A stretch of 50,580 nt of DNA, from NCBI GenBank assembly GCA_005881895.1, contig VBCG01000009.1:25993-76572 (forward strand). The letters are read 5' to 3'. The translations under genes and the position numbers were made by a program. Origin of the DNA: Betaproteobacteria bacterium (lineage in GTDB: Bacteria; Pseudomonadota; Gammaproteobacteria; Burkholderiales; Casimicrobiaceae). A model generated the notes under the pieces. That model was not told the origin of the DNA and did no database searches. It saw only the letters and a program-made list of their open reading frames with translations. Of the stretch, positions 36,894 through 48,627 are shown piece by piece. Every line of letters starts with the position of its first letter. Within the stretch, counting starts at the first letter, position 1.

Positions 36894-38048
36894 ATGAACG
36901 AAGCCCCTGCTGCCGTTCCCAAGCCGAAGAAATCGGTTGCGCTTTCCGGTGTCGTTGCCGGCAACACGCAGCTTTGCACCGTCGGGCGCACCGGCAACGA
37001 CCTGCACTACCGCGGCTACGACATCCTCGACATCGCCGACGTCTGCGAATTCGAGGAGATCGCGTATCTGCTCGTGCACGGCACGTTGCCGACGATGAGC
37101 GAGCTCGCGGCCTACAAGGTCAAGCTCATCAATGCGCGCGGCATTCCGGCGCCGGTCAAGGTCGCACTCGAGCAAATACCTGCGTCGGCGCATCCGATGG
37201 ACGTCATGCGTACGGCCGTTTCGATGCTCGGCACGATCGTTCCCGAAAAAGGCGATCACCCGGCGCCCGGCGCACGCGACATCGCCGACGCGCTGATGGC
37301 GTGCGAAGGCTCGATGCTGCTCTATTGGTACCACTGGAGCCATCACGGCAAGCGGATCGACGTTGAAACCGATGACGACACGATCGGCGGTCATTTCCTG
37401 CATTTGCTGCACGGCAGACGTCCATCCGCAACGTGGGTGCGTGCGATGCACACGTCGCTCAATCTCTACGCCGAGCACGAATTCAATGCGTCGACGTTTA
37501 CCGCGCGCGTGATCGCCGGCACCGGCTCCGATTTGTATTCGGCGCTCACCGGCGCCATCGGCGCATTGCGCGGCCCGAAGCACGGCGGTGCCAACGAATT
37601 CTCGTTCGAAGTGCAGAACCGGTACAGCACGCCCGACGAAGCAGAGGCGGACATCCAGCGCCGCCTCGAGATGAAACAGGTGATCATCGGCTTCGGCCAT
37701 CCGGTCTACACGATCGCCGATCCTCGCAACAAGGTGATCAAGGACGTCGCACGACGCCTCTCCAAGGAGGCGGGCGATATGCGGATGTTCGAGATCGCCG
37801 AGCGCCTCGAAAATGTGCTGTGGGAGGCGAAGAAGATGTTCGCCAATCTCGATTGGTACTCGGCGGTCAGCTATCACACGATGGGCATCCCGACCGCGAT
37901 GTTCACGCCGCTCTTCGTCATCTCGCGCACGTCGGGGTGGTCGGCGCATGTGATCGAGCAACGGATCGACGGCAAGATCATCCGGCCTTCCGCCAACTAC
38001 ACCGGTCCCGATAACCGAAAATTCGTGCCGCTCCAGCAGCGTCTCTAG
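36894..38048 (+). CDS. prpC: 2-methylcitrate synthase PrpC
   Basis: A 384-residue short citrate synthase of the PrpC class. The N-terminus [20 protein letters not shown] and [12 protein letters not shown] are typical of PrpC, and the catalytic His-His-Asp set is in [24 protein letters not shown] and [11 protein letters not shown]. It condenses propionyl-CoA with oxaloacetate. Sequence and length differ clearly from the gltA product at 27837-29141. Confidence 0.95.
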   Translation: MNEAPAAVPKPKKSVALSGVVAGNTQLCTVGRTGNDLHYRGYDILDIADVCEFEEIAYLLVHGTLPTMSELAAYKVKLINARGIPAPVKVALEQIPASAHPMDVMRTAVSMLGTIVPEKGDHPAPGARDIADALMACEGSMLLYWYHWSHHGKRIDVETDDDTIGGHFLHLLHGRRPSATWVRAMHTSLNLYAEHEFNASTFTARVIAGTGSDLYSALTGAIGALRGPKHGGANEFSFEVQNRYSTPDEAEADIQRRLEMKQVIIGFGHPVYTIADPRNKVIKDVARRLSKEAGDMRMFEIAERLENVLWEAKKMFANLDWYSAVSYHTMGIPTAMFTPLFVISRTSGWSAHVIEQRIDGKIIRPSANYTGPDNRKFVPLQQRL

Positions 38049-38058
38049 CGAATCGTTC

Positions 38059-39501
38059 ATGTCCGCAGCGATTTCCAACGTCCGCCCCGAACCTGACAAG
38101 GTCTTGGTCGACATCGCCGACTACGTGACGGAACACCGGATCACAAGCGACGAAGCCTACGTCACCGCGCACTATTGCCTGCTCGACACGCTCGGCTGCG
38201 GCTTCGAGGCGCTGTCGTATCCAGCGTGCACGAAGCTGTTAGGGCCCATCGTTCCCGGCACGATCGTGCCGAACGGCGCGAAAGTGCCGGGAACGCCGTA
38301 TCAACTCGATCCGGTGCAGGCGGCGTTCAACATCGGCGCCATGATTCGCTGGCTCGACTTCAACGACACGTGGCTCGCCGCCGAATGGGGACACCCGTCG
38401 GATAACTTGGGCGGCATTCTCGCAACGGCTGACTGGCTGTCGCGCACCGCCGTTGCCGCCGGCAAGACGCCGCTCACCGTCCATGACGTATTGAAGGCGA
38501 TGATCAAGGCACATGAGATCCAGGGCGTCATCGCGCTCGAGAACAGCTTCAACCGCGCGGGTCTCGATCACGTCGTGCTGGTCAAGGTCGCATCGACTGC
38601 CGTCGTCGCGAATCTGCTCGGCTTGTCGCGCGACGAGATCATCAACGCGATCTCGCTCGCCTGGGTCGACGGCCAAAGCCTGCGGACGTACCGCCACGCG
38701 CCGAACACCGGCTCGCGGAAGAGCTGGGCGGCGGGCGATGCGACGTCGCGCGGCGTTCGTCTCGCGCTGACGGCGAAAACCGGCGAGATGGGGTACCCAT
38801 CGGTGCTGACGGCGAAGATCTGGGGTTTCTATGACGTGCTGTTCAAAGGGCAACCGTTCAAGTTTCAGCGCCCGTACGGCAGCTACGTGATGGAAAACGT
38901 GCTGTTCAAGATCTCGTTTCCCGCGGAGTTTCATGCGCAGACCGCCGTCGAATGCGCGATGCAGCTGCATCCGCTGGTCAAAGACCGGTTGCCCGACATT
39001 GCGAAGATCACGATTCGCACGCACGAATCGGCGCTTCGCATCATCGACAAGCAGGGTCCGCTGTCCAATCCCGCCGACCGCGACCATTGCATTCAGTACA
39101 TGGTCGCGGTCCCGCTGATCTACGGCCGGTTGCTGGCCGGCGACTACGAGGACGGCATTGCCGCCGATCCCCGCATCGACTCGCTGCGCGCCAAGATGGT
39201 ATGCGTCGAAGACAAGACGTTCTCGAAAGACTATCTCGATCCGGAGAAGCGCTCGATCGCCAACGCCATCACGATCGAATTCGCCGATGGCAGCCGCACC
39301 CGCGAAGTCGTGGTCGAATATCCGATCGGGCATCGGCGCCGGCGCAAGGAAGGCATGCCGCTGCTGATCGAAAAGTTCAAAACCAATCTCGCACGCCGCT
39401 TCGCCGCGAAGCAGCAGCACGCGATTCTCGACGTCGCGCTCGACTTGAAGAAGCTCGAAACGATGCCGGTCCACGAATTCGTCGATATGATGACGGTCTA
39501 A
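38059..39501 (+). CDS. prpD: 2-methylcitrate dehydratase PrpD
   Basis: A 480-residue MmgE/PrpD family dehydratase (cofactor-independent). Landmarks: [79 protein letters not shown] and the C-terminal [18 protein letters not shown]. It removes water from 2-methylcitrate to give 2-methyl-cis-aconitate, which the nearby aconitase can rehydrate. The acnD-prpF alternative is not present here. Confidence 0.95.
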   Translation: MSAAISNVRPEPDKVLVDIADYVTEHRITSDEAYVTAHYCLLDTLGCGFEALSYPACTKLLGPIVPGTIVPNGAKVPGTPYQLDPVQAAFNIGAMIRWLDFNDTWLAAEWGHPSDNLGGILATADWLSRTAVAAGKTPLTVHDVLKAMIKAHEIQGVIALENSFNRAGLDHVVLVKVASTAVVANLLGLSRDEIINAISLAWVDGQSLRTYRHAPNTGSRKSWAAGDATSRGVRLALTAKTGEMGYPSVLTAKIWGFYDVLFKGQPFKFQRPYGSYVMENVLFKISFPAEFHAQTAVECAMQLHPLVKDRLPDIAKITIRTHESALRIIDKQGPLSNPADRDHCIQYMVAVPLIYGRLLAGDYEDGIAADPRIDSLRAKMVCVEDKTFSKDYLDPEKRSIANAITIEFADGSRTREVVVEYPIGHRRRRKEGMPLLIEKFKTNLARRFAAKQQHAILDVALDLKKLETMPVHEFVDMMTV

Positions 39502-39527
39502 CAAGCCATCCACTCCGGAGCTCTCTC

Positions 39528-40046
39528 ATGTTGCGCACGCTGCTCGTTCTCGTTCTGCTTTTGCCGCTCGGCGCACAGGCTGCGCAGGAATATCCGAAGC
39601 TCAAGCCCGGATTGTGGGAGATGATGACGGCGAACAGTCGAAGCAAGGATCGGCCGCCGCAGAAAAGTGCGATTTGCCTCGACGCGTCGCTGCAGCAAGA
39701 CATGATTCGGATGTCGACCGGCATGATGCAAGGGATGTGCAGCAAGCTCGACACGAAATACGTCGGCAACACGTTCACCGGCGAAGCCACGTGCAATCTC
39801 GGCACCTCGACAATGAAGTCGAAATCCGTGATGACGATGATGGGCGATAGCGCCTATCGCACCGAGGCGCATGCGTCGTTCGATCCGCCGATGAACGGCA
39901 TGACGCAATCCGACACGGTGATCGAGGGCCGCCACGTCGGCGCGTGCAAGCCGGGGCAGCAGCCCGGCGACATGACGATGCCGAACGGTCAGACGATGAA
40001 TATTCGCAACATGATGGGCGGCAACATCATGGGCGGCAAGAAGTGA
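39528..40046 (+). CDS. DUF3617 exported protein
   Basis: A 172-residue protein with a signal peptide (LLVLVLLLPLGAQAAQ). Mature region YPKLKPGLWEMMTANS, with paired cysteines in ICLDAS, MCSKL, TCNLGT and GACKPG, matches the DUF3617 family of small periplasmic proteins with no known role. Methionine-rich C-terminus (MMGGNIMGGKK). The ATG at 39528 follows CTCCGGAG. It lies between prpD and acnA, same strand, probably carried in the operon. Confidence 0.85.
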   Translation: MLRTLLVLVLLLPLGAQAAQEYPKLKPGLWEMMTANSRSKDRPPQKSAICLDASLQQDMIRMSTGMMQGMCSKLDTKYVGNTFTGEATCNLGTSTMKSKSVMTMMGDSAYRTEAHASFDPPMNGMTQSDTVIEGRHVGACKPGQQPGDMTMPNGQTMNIRNMMGGNIMGGKK

Positions 40047-40089
40047 TGATTCGTAGCGCTCCCCTCGCCCACCTTTTGGATCCACTGCC

Positions 40090-42912
<2,823 letters not shown>

Positions 42913-42932
42913 AAACCGCGCGAGCGCAGCGC

Positions 42933-43016
42933 ATTCGCGCCGCAGGGCCGTCCCAAGGCGCGAATTACTCCCCCTCGGGGGGCAGCGCAGCGGCGAAGCC
43001 GCAAGCGTGGGGGTCC
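42933..43016 (+). repeat. Dispersed intergenic element, copy C (acnA-DMT transporter)
   Basis: Plus-strand sequence has GGGCCGTCCCAAGGCGCG, AATTACTC, a CCCCC-TC-GGGGG hairpin core, a GCGGC-GAA-GCCGC hairpin and GCAAGCGTGGGGGTCC. The start codon seen in copies A and B is ATT here and a 13-base deletion shifts the frame, so this copy has no complete mini-ORF. The frame of the following transporter runs back into it. Confidence 0.87.
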
Positions 43017-43876
43017 ATTTTCGCCACGCGTTGTCGCTGTTCCTGCTCGCCGGATTCTGCCTTTCCTCGCTCGACACGACCGCGAAGTATCTCGTCCGCG
43101 ATCACGCGTTGCTGATCGTCGTTTGGGCGCGCTATGCCGGCCAAACGCTGGTCGTCACGCCGTTTGCGTGGCATCGCGCGGGCCCGGGCTTCTGGCGAAC
43201 AAAGCGGCTGCCCATGCAACTGGTGCGCTCGTCATTTCTGCTCGCCGCGACGATGTGCTTCTTTGGCGGCCTGCGTTTCCTTCCACTCGCGGAAGCGTCG
43301 TCGATCACGTTCCTGGCGCCCGTCGTTGTCGTTGCATTGTCCCTTCCGGTTTTGGGCGAAAGGCCGACCCGCCCGCGGATCGCGGCTGCAGTCGTCGGGT
43401 TCATCGGCATTCTGATCTTGCTGCGTCCGGGATCATCGATCCTGCATCCCGCCGTCCTCCTTCTCTTGGCCGCAGCGTTTTGCAATGCGTTCTACCAAAT
43501 GCTGACGCGCAAGTTGCTGGAAGAGGTCCCGCACACGACACTTTTCTATAGCGCGCTGGTCGGTACGGTCGCCCTATCGGCCGCGCTGCCGTGGACGATC
43601 GCCGAGACGTCGTTTGCCGCGACCGATGCGCTCCTGCTTCTGCTCCTCGGCACGTTGGCCGGCATCGGGCATTGGTGCCTGACGCATGCCTATCTGGCTG
43701 CGCCCGCGTCACTATTGACGCCATTCACCTATTTGCAGATTCTCTGGGCGACGGCGTTCGGTCTGATCGTGTTCGGCCAGCATCCGGACGGATGGTCGGC
43801 GGTCGGCATGGCGGTCATTGCGTTGTCGGGACTCCTGCTCGCGCTCCACGAGAGGCGACGCGCCCGCATCGGTTGA
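43007..43876 (+). CDS. DMT (EamA) family transporter
   Basis: About 289 residues and ten membrane helices in two EamA repeats, beginning ALSLFLLAGFCLSSLDTTAKYL with the family-typical short first helix, then SSFLLAATMCFFGGLRFLPLAEASSITFLAP, and the second repeat NAFYQMLTRKLLEEVPHTTLFY. Substrate unknown. The start is uncertain: the GTG at 43007 lies inside the repeat, a TTG at 43031 would remove eight residues; there is no ATG nearby. Confidence 0.85.
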   Translation: MGVHFRHALSLFLLAGFCLSSLDTTAKYLVRDHALLIVVWARYAGQTLVVTPFAWHRAGPGFWRTKRLPMQLVRSSFLLAATMCFFGGLRFLPLAEASSITFLAPVVVVALSLPVLGERPTRPRIAAAVVGFIGILILLRPGSSILHPAVLLLLAAAFCNAFYQMLTRKLLEEVPHTTLFYSALVGTVALSAALPWTIAETSFAATDALLLLLLGTLAGIGHWCLTHAYLAAPASLLTPFTYLQILWATAFGLIVFGQHPDGWSAVGMAVIALSGLLLALHERRRARIG

Positions 43877-43966
43877 TCGGTTACAATCAATCGTTGACGG
43901 CAACCCTGGCGGTCACAAGAAACGACCGGTCCGTCAAAACCCACTCAAGAGCCCGGAGAAACGATC

Positions 43967-44344
43967 ATGAAGACGCGCACGCTTGCCGCCTTGACGGCGA
44001 TGGCGCTCGCCGCAACGCTTGCTGCGTGCGGCCAGCAATCGCAGACCGCACAACAGGCCGCCGACAAGGCCAAGGAGTCGGCATCGAAGGCTGCCGACGC
44101 CACGAAGGACGCTGCAAAGGCGACGATGGAAGCGGCCAAAGACGCGACCAAGGCCGCCGCTGACGCGACGTCGGACGCCGCCAAGGCAGCGACCGAGGCG
44201 GCGAAGGACGCCGCATCGAAGGCGACCGACGCGACGAAAGAAGGCGCCGCGAAGGCCGCCGATGCGACGAAGGAATCCGCCGACAAAGCCGCTGCCGCAG
44301 CGAAAGACGCCGCCGACAAGGCGAAGGAAGCGGCGAAGAAATAA
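43967..44344 (+). CDS. Ala/Lys-rich lipoprotein with helical repeats
   Basis: A 125-residue lipoprotein: signal peptide with lipobox LAAC (cysteine at 21), then about 100 residues made almost wholly of A, K, D, T, S and E in approximate 11-residue periods (KAADATKDAAK, KAATEAAKDAA). This is like LEA-type or YtjA/apolipoprotein-like amphipathic helices. Such proteins are often surface or periplasmic stress proteins; no function is claimed. The ATG follows CGGAGAAACGATC. A terminator lies 29 bp after the stop. Confidence 0.75.
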   Translation: MKTRTLAALTAMALAATLAACGQQSQTAQQAADKAKESASKAADATKDAAKATMEAAKDATKAAADATSDAAKAATEAAKDAASKATDATKEGAAKAADATKESADKAAAAAKDAADKAKEAAKK

Positions 44345-44372
44345 AAAGCAGTAACGCGCAACGCTCTAGCAA

Positions 44373-44403
44373 ACGGCCGTCCATTGCGACGGCCGTCTTG
44401 TTT
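44373..44403 (+). terminator. Rho-independent terminator after the Ala/Lys-rich lipoprotein
   Basis: ACGGCCGTC and GACGGCCGT form a perfect nine-bp stem with a six-base loop, followed by CTTGTTT. On the minus strand AAA flanks it, so it may also stop the convergent parA remnant. Confidence 0.75.
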
Positions 44404-44422
44404 CGGCGCAACCGGTTGCCCG

Positions 44423-44830
44423 TCAGCTGCTATGCGCCGCGGCCTTGCGTCCCACCCAGCGCGTCAGCGGCCGCCATTGCTCCCAATCCTGCTCCGCCCG
44501 CGAGCGCGGCAAATCGAAGACCGACAGTCCATCGCGCGCGCAATGGACGTACACATGCGTATCGCGCAAGTGCGCAACCAGGGGAAACTCAAATTCCTTC
44601 AGGAAATCGTCCAACCCGGCGGCGGCGCGTGTATGCGAGTCGACGCGCATCGCGATGATACCCAACGAAAGCTCGCCCTGCTTCACCGCCTTGTGTTCGG
44701 CGAGCGTGCCGAGAAAGCGTTGCGTCGCCGCCATGTCGAACGTCGATGCCGACAGCGGCACGAGCATCACGTCGGACCGGCGCACCGCATCGCGCAGACT
44801 CGCGCCGTTTGCGCCGGCCGCCGAGAGTGT
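44423..44830 (-). pseudogene. ParA-like ATPase remnant (C-terminal part only)
   Basis: About 135 residues match the C-terminal half of orphan ParA/MinD-type ATPases: ASLRDAVRRSDVMLVPLSASTFDMAATQRFL, then ELSLGIIAMRVDSHTRAAAGL, LRDTHVYVHCARDGLSVFDL. The N-terminal half with the Walker A (KGGVGKS type) is missing, and the DxPAG switch II motif is degraded to LSAAG. The open frame continues upstream only as antisense to ttcA, which begins 84 bp away. No in-frame start fits, so the gene is judged a remnant. Confidence 0.7.
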
Positions 44831-44914
44831 ACGACGGCGATGGGCCGAGAGAGAACGGCCATTCGGCTGATATCGCCGCAAGCGGTTCGCCACCCGGTCC
44901 GCTAGAATTCGGCG

Positions 44915-45865
44915 ATGGAAGATGTCTCCGGTACCGTCGTACCGCCCGTGCGCCTGGCGGAGCGGCCGCGCGATCCGCGCAAATCCGAATTTGAGACGAA
45001 CAAACTCAAGAAGCGTCTGCGACGTCTCGTCGGCCAAGCGATCGGCGATTTCGCGATGATCGAAGCGGGCGATCGCGTCATGGTGTGCTTGTCGGGCGGC
45101 AAGGACAGCTACGGGCTCCTCGACATCCTGCTTTCGCTCAAGGACCGCGCGCCGCTTCGCTTCGACATCGTCGCGGTCAATCTCGACCAAAAGCAGCCGG
45201 GCTTTCCCGCGGACGTGTTGCCGCGATATCTAGGTGACCGCGGCGTGCCGTTCCATATCGCCGAACAGGACACCCACAGCGTCGTCAAGCGCGTCATTCC
45301 CGCCGGCCGCACGATGTGCTCGCTGTGCTCGCGCTTGCGCCGGGGCGTTTTGTATCGCGTTGCGAGCGAGCTCGGCGCGACGAAGATCGCGCTCGGACAT
45401 CACCGCGACGACGTGCTGGCTACGTTTTTTCTCAATCTTTTTTTCGGCGGCAAGCTGAAGACGATGCCGCCGAAGCTCATGTCCGATGACGGACGTCACG
45501 TCGTCATCCGCCCGCTGGCCTACGTCCGCGAGCGCGATCTCGCGCGCTATGCCGATGCAATGCAGTTCCCACTCATTCCCTGCACGCTGTGCGGCTCGCA
45601 GGAGAACCTGCAACGCAAGCAAGTTACCGCGATGCTGCGTACGTGGGAGCAGCAGTTTCCCGGTAGGATCGAATCGATCTTCAATGCGCTCGGAAACGTC
45701 GTGGCGACACATTTGATGGATCGGCGTTTGCACGATTTCGCCGCGGTGCAAGCCACAGGAGAGCCCGACGGCGACGGTGATCTTGCATTCGACGTCGATC
45801 TCGCGCTCGAGCACGCCGCACCGATTCTCGGTGACGCGTCGATCGAGGCGCTGGTGCCGAAGTGA
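44915..45865 (+). CDS. ttcA: tRNA 2-thiocytidine(32) synthetase TtcA
   Basis: A 316-residue enzyme that thiolates cytidine 32 of certain tRNAs. PP-loop [13 protein letters not shown] (SGGKDS 60-65), the cluster/catalytic cysteines in [14 protein letters not shown] (C135, C138) and [13 protein letters not shown], and [21 protein letters not shown] are all typical. It uses a [4Fe-4S] cluster. Divergent from the ParA remnant, and its stop overlaps the next start as TGATG. Confidence 0.95.
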   Translation: MEDVSGTVVPPVRLAERPRDPRKSEFETNKLKKRLRRLVGQAIGDFAMIEAGDRVMVCLSGGKDSYGLLDILLSLKDRAPLRFDIVAVNLDQKQPGFPADVLPRYLGDRGVPFHIAEQDTHSVVKRVIPAGRTMCSLCSRLRRGVLYRVASELGATKIALGHHRDDVLATFFLNLFFGGKLKTMPPKLMSDDGRHVVIRPLAYVRERDLARYADAMQFPLIPCTLCGSQENLQRKQVTAMLRTWEQQFPGRIESIFNALGNVVATHLMDRRLHDFAAVQATGEPDGDGDLAFDVDLALEHAAPILGDASIEALVPK

Positions 45866-46521
45866 TGATCGGAACCGATCGTCTCGTCGGACGGCGCCGC
45901 TTTGTTGCTGTTGTCGCGGTATTTCTTGCATGCACGCCGACGTCGTTAGCGTTCGCGCAAACGGACACCGCGCTCCCATCTCCGAAGGACGCGCTTTCCG
46001 GACCTGCGCTGTTGAATGCGCTGCGACGCGGTGGTTACGTGATTTATTTCCGTCACACGTCCACCGATTTCGGCCAGAACGACGAAGGGATGACGTCATA
46101 CGACGATTGCACGAAGCAACGCAATCTCACGGAGCAAGGACGCGCCGAGGCACGTGCGATTGGTGCTGCGATCGCAAAGTTGCAGATTCCAATCGACGAC
46201 GTGCTGGCGAGCCCCTTCTGCCGCACGCTGGAAACGGCGCGACTTATTTTCGGGCGCGCGACGACATCGCCTGGCGTTCGTGGAGGCCCTGCTACAACGG
46301 AAAATGCCGATCGCTACGCTGATTTGCGGAGGCTTCTTTCCACGCCGGTGTCGCGCGGCGTCAACGTCGCGATCGCGAGCCATGGCAATCCGTTTCGGGC
46401 CGTCGCAGGGACGCCGTATCTCGCCGAAGGCGAAGCCGCCGTGATCGAGCCGCTCGGTAAAGACGGCTTCCGCATCGTCGCGCGCATTACCAAGGATGGA
46501 TGGAACGCCCTCGCAACCTAG
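45865..46521 (+). CDS. Exported histidine phosphatase superfamily protein
   Basis: A 218-residue protein with a Tat- or Sec-like signal (RRRFVAVVAVFLACTPTSLAFA) and the phosphoglycerate-mutase-like phosphatase fold. The catalytic histidine region is GGYVIYFRHTSTDFG (H in RHT), followed by LTEQGRAEARAIG, LASPFCRTLETARL and the second histidine in IASHGNPFR. Substrate is unknown. The ATG at 45865 overlaps the ttcA stop (TGATG); a GTG one codon upstream is also possible. Confidence 0.87.
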   Translation: MIGTDRLVGRRRFVAVVAVFLACTPTSLAFAQTDTALPSPKDALSGPALLNALRRGGYVIYFRHTSTDFGQNDEGMTSYDDCTKQRNLTEQGRAEARAIGAAIAKLQIPIDDVLASPFCRTLETARLIFGRATTSPGVRGGPATTENADRYADLRRLLSTPVSRGVNVAIASHGNPFRAVAGTPYLAEGEAAVIEPLGKDGFRIVARITKDGWNALAT

Positions 46522-46722
46522 CGAGCGCCGTTTGATCATCTCGATCCATGGCACCGATCATGTCGATCGGCGCGCGTGATCGAAGTTCTGTGTAACCCTT
46601 TCCCGGCATTCTTCGCGAATTTCGAACACAACATTCATCGCGGAACCTCCGCTGCGGTGCAGCATCGAACTCCGCGACGGGTCTTTCCCGTCGTCATTTT
46701 TTCAATTGCAAGGAGTTCATGC

Positions 46723-47124
46723 ATGAAATCGTTACGAATCCCGTCGTTGGCCGCAGCGTTTGCCGGCATCGCATCCATTGCATCAATGCATGCGATGGCG
46801 GCCCCTTACGCGAGCTTCTCCGACATGGAAGCGGATTTGCAGCGGCTGTCGAGCCCCGGTACCGCATGGCAGAACCCGCAGCGCAACTTGAGTCAGGCGC
46901 CCGCGGATCCAATCGAACGCGCCACGACAACTGGCGATCGCGCAGCGCGCTTTCAACAGGAAGAGAACGCGTGGCAAGCGGAATCGCGCTCCGATAATCC
47001 GCCCGATCAACCGCCCGCGCGGGCGCAGGTCACGCGAGGACCTGCACGCGCTGCGGCGGCTGCACAGCGCAGCCGGGACTTCGCCGACACCGAGCGTACC
47101 GATCAGCAGCTCTCGACGCCGTAA
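46723..47124 (+). CDS. Hypothetical exported protein
   Basis: A 133-residue protein with a signal peptide (LAAAFAGIASIASMHAMAA) and a low-complexity, Gln/Ala/Pro/Arg-rich mature region (YASFSDMEADLQRLSSPG, then ARAAAAAQRSRDFADT). AAGGAG precedes the ATG at 46723 with good spacing. I do not recognise the family. About 200 bp upstream (46522-46722) shows no gene. Convergent with the GST gene, 18 bp apart. Confidence 0.7.
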   Translation: MKSLRIPSLAAAFAGIASIASMHAMAAPYASFSDMEADLQRLSSPGTAWQNPQRNLSQAPADPIERATTTGDRAARFQQEENAWQAESRSDNPPDQPPARAQVTRGPARAAAAAQRSRDFADTERTDQQLSTP

Positions 47125-47142
47125 CTGCTTTTCAAACGACGA

Positions 47143-47838
47143 TCATTTGACGACCGATTGATCCTGTCCGAACAGGACTTGGCGCGACTTTTCGTCGTGG
47201 ACAGTCGGCTTAGGATTGATCGTCTTGGCGATTGCGTACGCGCGCTGCACTGCCGGGCGCGACGCAATCGCCGCCTTCCAGCGCTTGAGGTGCGGAAACT
47301 CGTCGACGTTCTGCCCCTGCCGCTCCGGTTGAACCCACGGATAGCTGGCGATATCGGCAATCGAATAATCGCCGGCAATGAATTCGCGATCGGCCAGGCG
47401 CTTGTTCAACACCGCATACAGGCGTCCCGTTTCCTTCAAGTAGCGTGTCATCGCGTAGGGCAACTTTTCGGGTGCGTACAACCGGAAGTGATGATTCTGC
47501 CCCGCCATCGGGCCGAGGTTCCCCATCTGCCAAAACAGCCACTGGATGCAATCGAGACGCGCGCGAAACGCCGCCGGCACGAGTTGGCCGACTTTGTCGG
47601 CGAGGTAGAGCAGGATCGCGCCCGATTCGAACATTGCAAGCGGCGGTCCGCCGTCTCTAGGTGCGTGATCGACGATCGCGGGAATTCGGTTGTTGGGCGA
47701 GATCTTCAAGAAGGCGGGATCGAACTGTTCGCCTTTCGAGATGTTGACCGGTTGCAACGTGTACGGCAGCGCGGTCTCCTCCAGGAAGATCGTCAGCTTG
47801 TGCCCGTTGGGCGTGGTCCAGTAATAAAGATCGATCAT
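47143..47838 (-). CDS. Glutathione S-transferase family protein, YfcG/YghU type (Nu class)
   Basis: A 231-residue Nu-class-like GST. The N-terminal thioredoxin fold reads IDLYYWTTPNGHKLTIFLEE with the TPNG(H)K loop characteristic of disulfide-bond oxidoreductases YfcG and YghU, then GEQFDPAFLKISPNNRIPAIVD and FESGAILLYLA; the helical domain has the N-capping IADIASYPWV. It probably reduces disulfides with glutathione. The ATG overlaps the SDR stop (TGATG), so the two are coupled. Confidence 0.9.
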   Translation of the reverse strand: MIDLYYWTTPNGHKLTIFLEETALPYTLQPVNISKGEQFDPAFLKISPNNRIPAIVDHAPRDGGPPLAMFESGAILLYLADKVGQLVPAAFRARLDCIQWLFWQMGNLGPMAGQNHHFRLYAPEKLPYAMTRYLKETGRLYAVLNKRLADREFIAGDYSIADIASYPWVQPERQGQNVDEFPHLKRWKAAIASRPAVQRAYAIAKTINPKPTVHDEKSRQVLFGQDQSVVK

Positions 47839-48617
47839 CAGAACGTGCCCGGATACGCGCCGCCATCGATCAGCACATTCTGGCCGACGACGTAGCCGGC
47901 GTGGACGCTGCACAAGAACGCGCAGACAGCGCCAAACTCCGCCGGTGTTCCGAAACGGCCCGCGGGAATGCGCTCGCTTGCTTCGCGCATCAAATCCTCC
48001 AGCGGCTGCCCTGCGGCCTTCGCGCGTGCCGTGATCGTGCCGCGCAGCCGGTCGGTGTCGAACGATCCCGGCAGCAGGTTGTTGATCGTTACGTTGTGGC
48101 GTGCGACCTTGCGCGCAAGTCCCGCGACGAATCCGGTGAGACCGCTCCTTGCGCCGTTCGACAATCCGAGCACGTCGATCGGCGCTTTCACTGCCGACGA
48201 CGTGATATTGACGATGCGCCCGAAGCGGCGCGCGATCATCCCGTCGATCGTTGCCTTGATGAGCTCGATCGGCGTCAGCATGTTGGCGTCGAGCGCGCGG
48301 ATCCAAGTATCGCGGTCGAAGTCGCGAAAGTCGCCGGGCGGCGGGCCGCCGGCGTTGTTCACGAGGATATCCGCCTCGGGGCATGCCGCCAAGGCTTGCG
48401 CGCGTCCCTCCGGTGTCGTGATGTCGCAAGCGAGCCATGCAACGGTTCGGCCTGCGCGTGCTCCAATTTCGTCGGCGGTTTTCTGCACGTCACTGCGCGT
48501 GCGCGCCAGAATCGTCACGTCGACGCCCGCTTGCGCGAGCGCTTCGGCGCAACCACGGCCGAGTCCCTTGCTGGCCGCGCATACGAGCGCTTTGCGTCCG
48601 GCGATGCCAAGATCCAT
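47838..48617 (-). CDS. Short-chain dehydrogenase/reductase
   Basis: A 259-residue classical SDR. The cofactor motif is AASKGLGRGCAEALA, NNAG is present (ILVNNAGGPPPGDF), and the C-terminus is GQNVLIDGGAYPG. The usual catalytic Tyr-x-x-x-Lys is not evident: after NITSSAVKAP the expected site reads LGLSNGARSGLTG, with N/S in place of Tyr and R in place of Lys. This matches a known SDR branch (SDR near 3-oxoacyl-ACP reductases lacking YxxxK), so catalytic activity is uncertain. GAGGAGA precedes the ATG. Confidence 0.88.
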   Translation of the reverse strand: MDLGIAGRKALVCAASKGLGRGCAEALAQAGVDVTILARTRSDVQKTADEIGARAGRTVAWLACDITTPEGRAQALAACPEADILVNNAGGPPPGDFRDFDRDTWIRALDANMLTPIELIKATIDGMIARRFGRIVNITSSAVKAPIDVLGLSNGARSGLTGFVAGLARKVARHNVTINNLLPGSFDTDRLRGTITARAKAAGQPLEDLMREASERIPAGRFGTPAEFGAVCAFLCSVHAGYVVGQNVLIDGGAYPGTF

Positions 48618-48627
48618 CGAGGTCTCC

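Noticed and set aside
43880-43910. TTGATCGG...TACAAT and TTGACG as a promoter for the Ala/Lys-rich lipoprotein
   Set aside because: Neither pairs with a second hexamer at 16-18 bases spacing; the match is not better than expected for this composition.
44831-45190. Extended ParA frame continuing upstream across ttcA
   Set aside because: This part is antisense to the well-supported ttcA coding sequence and has no ParA Walker A motif.
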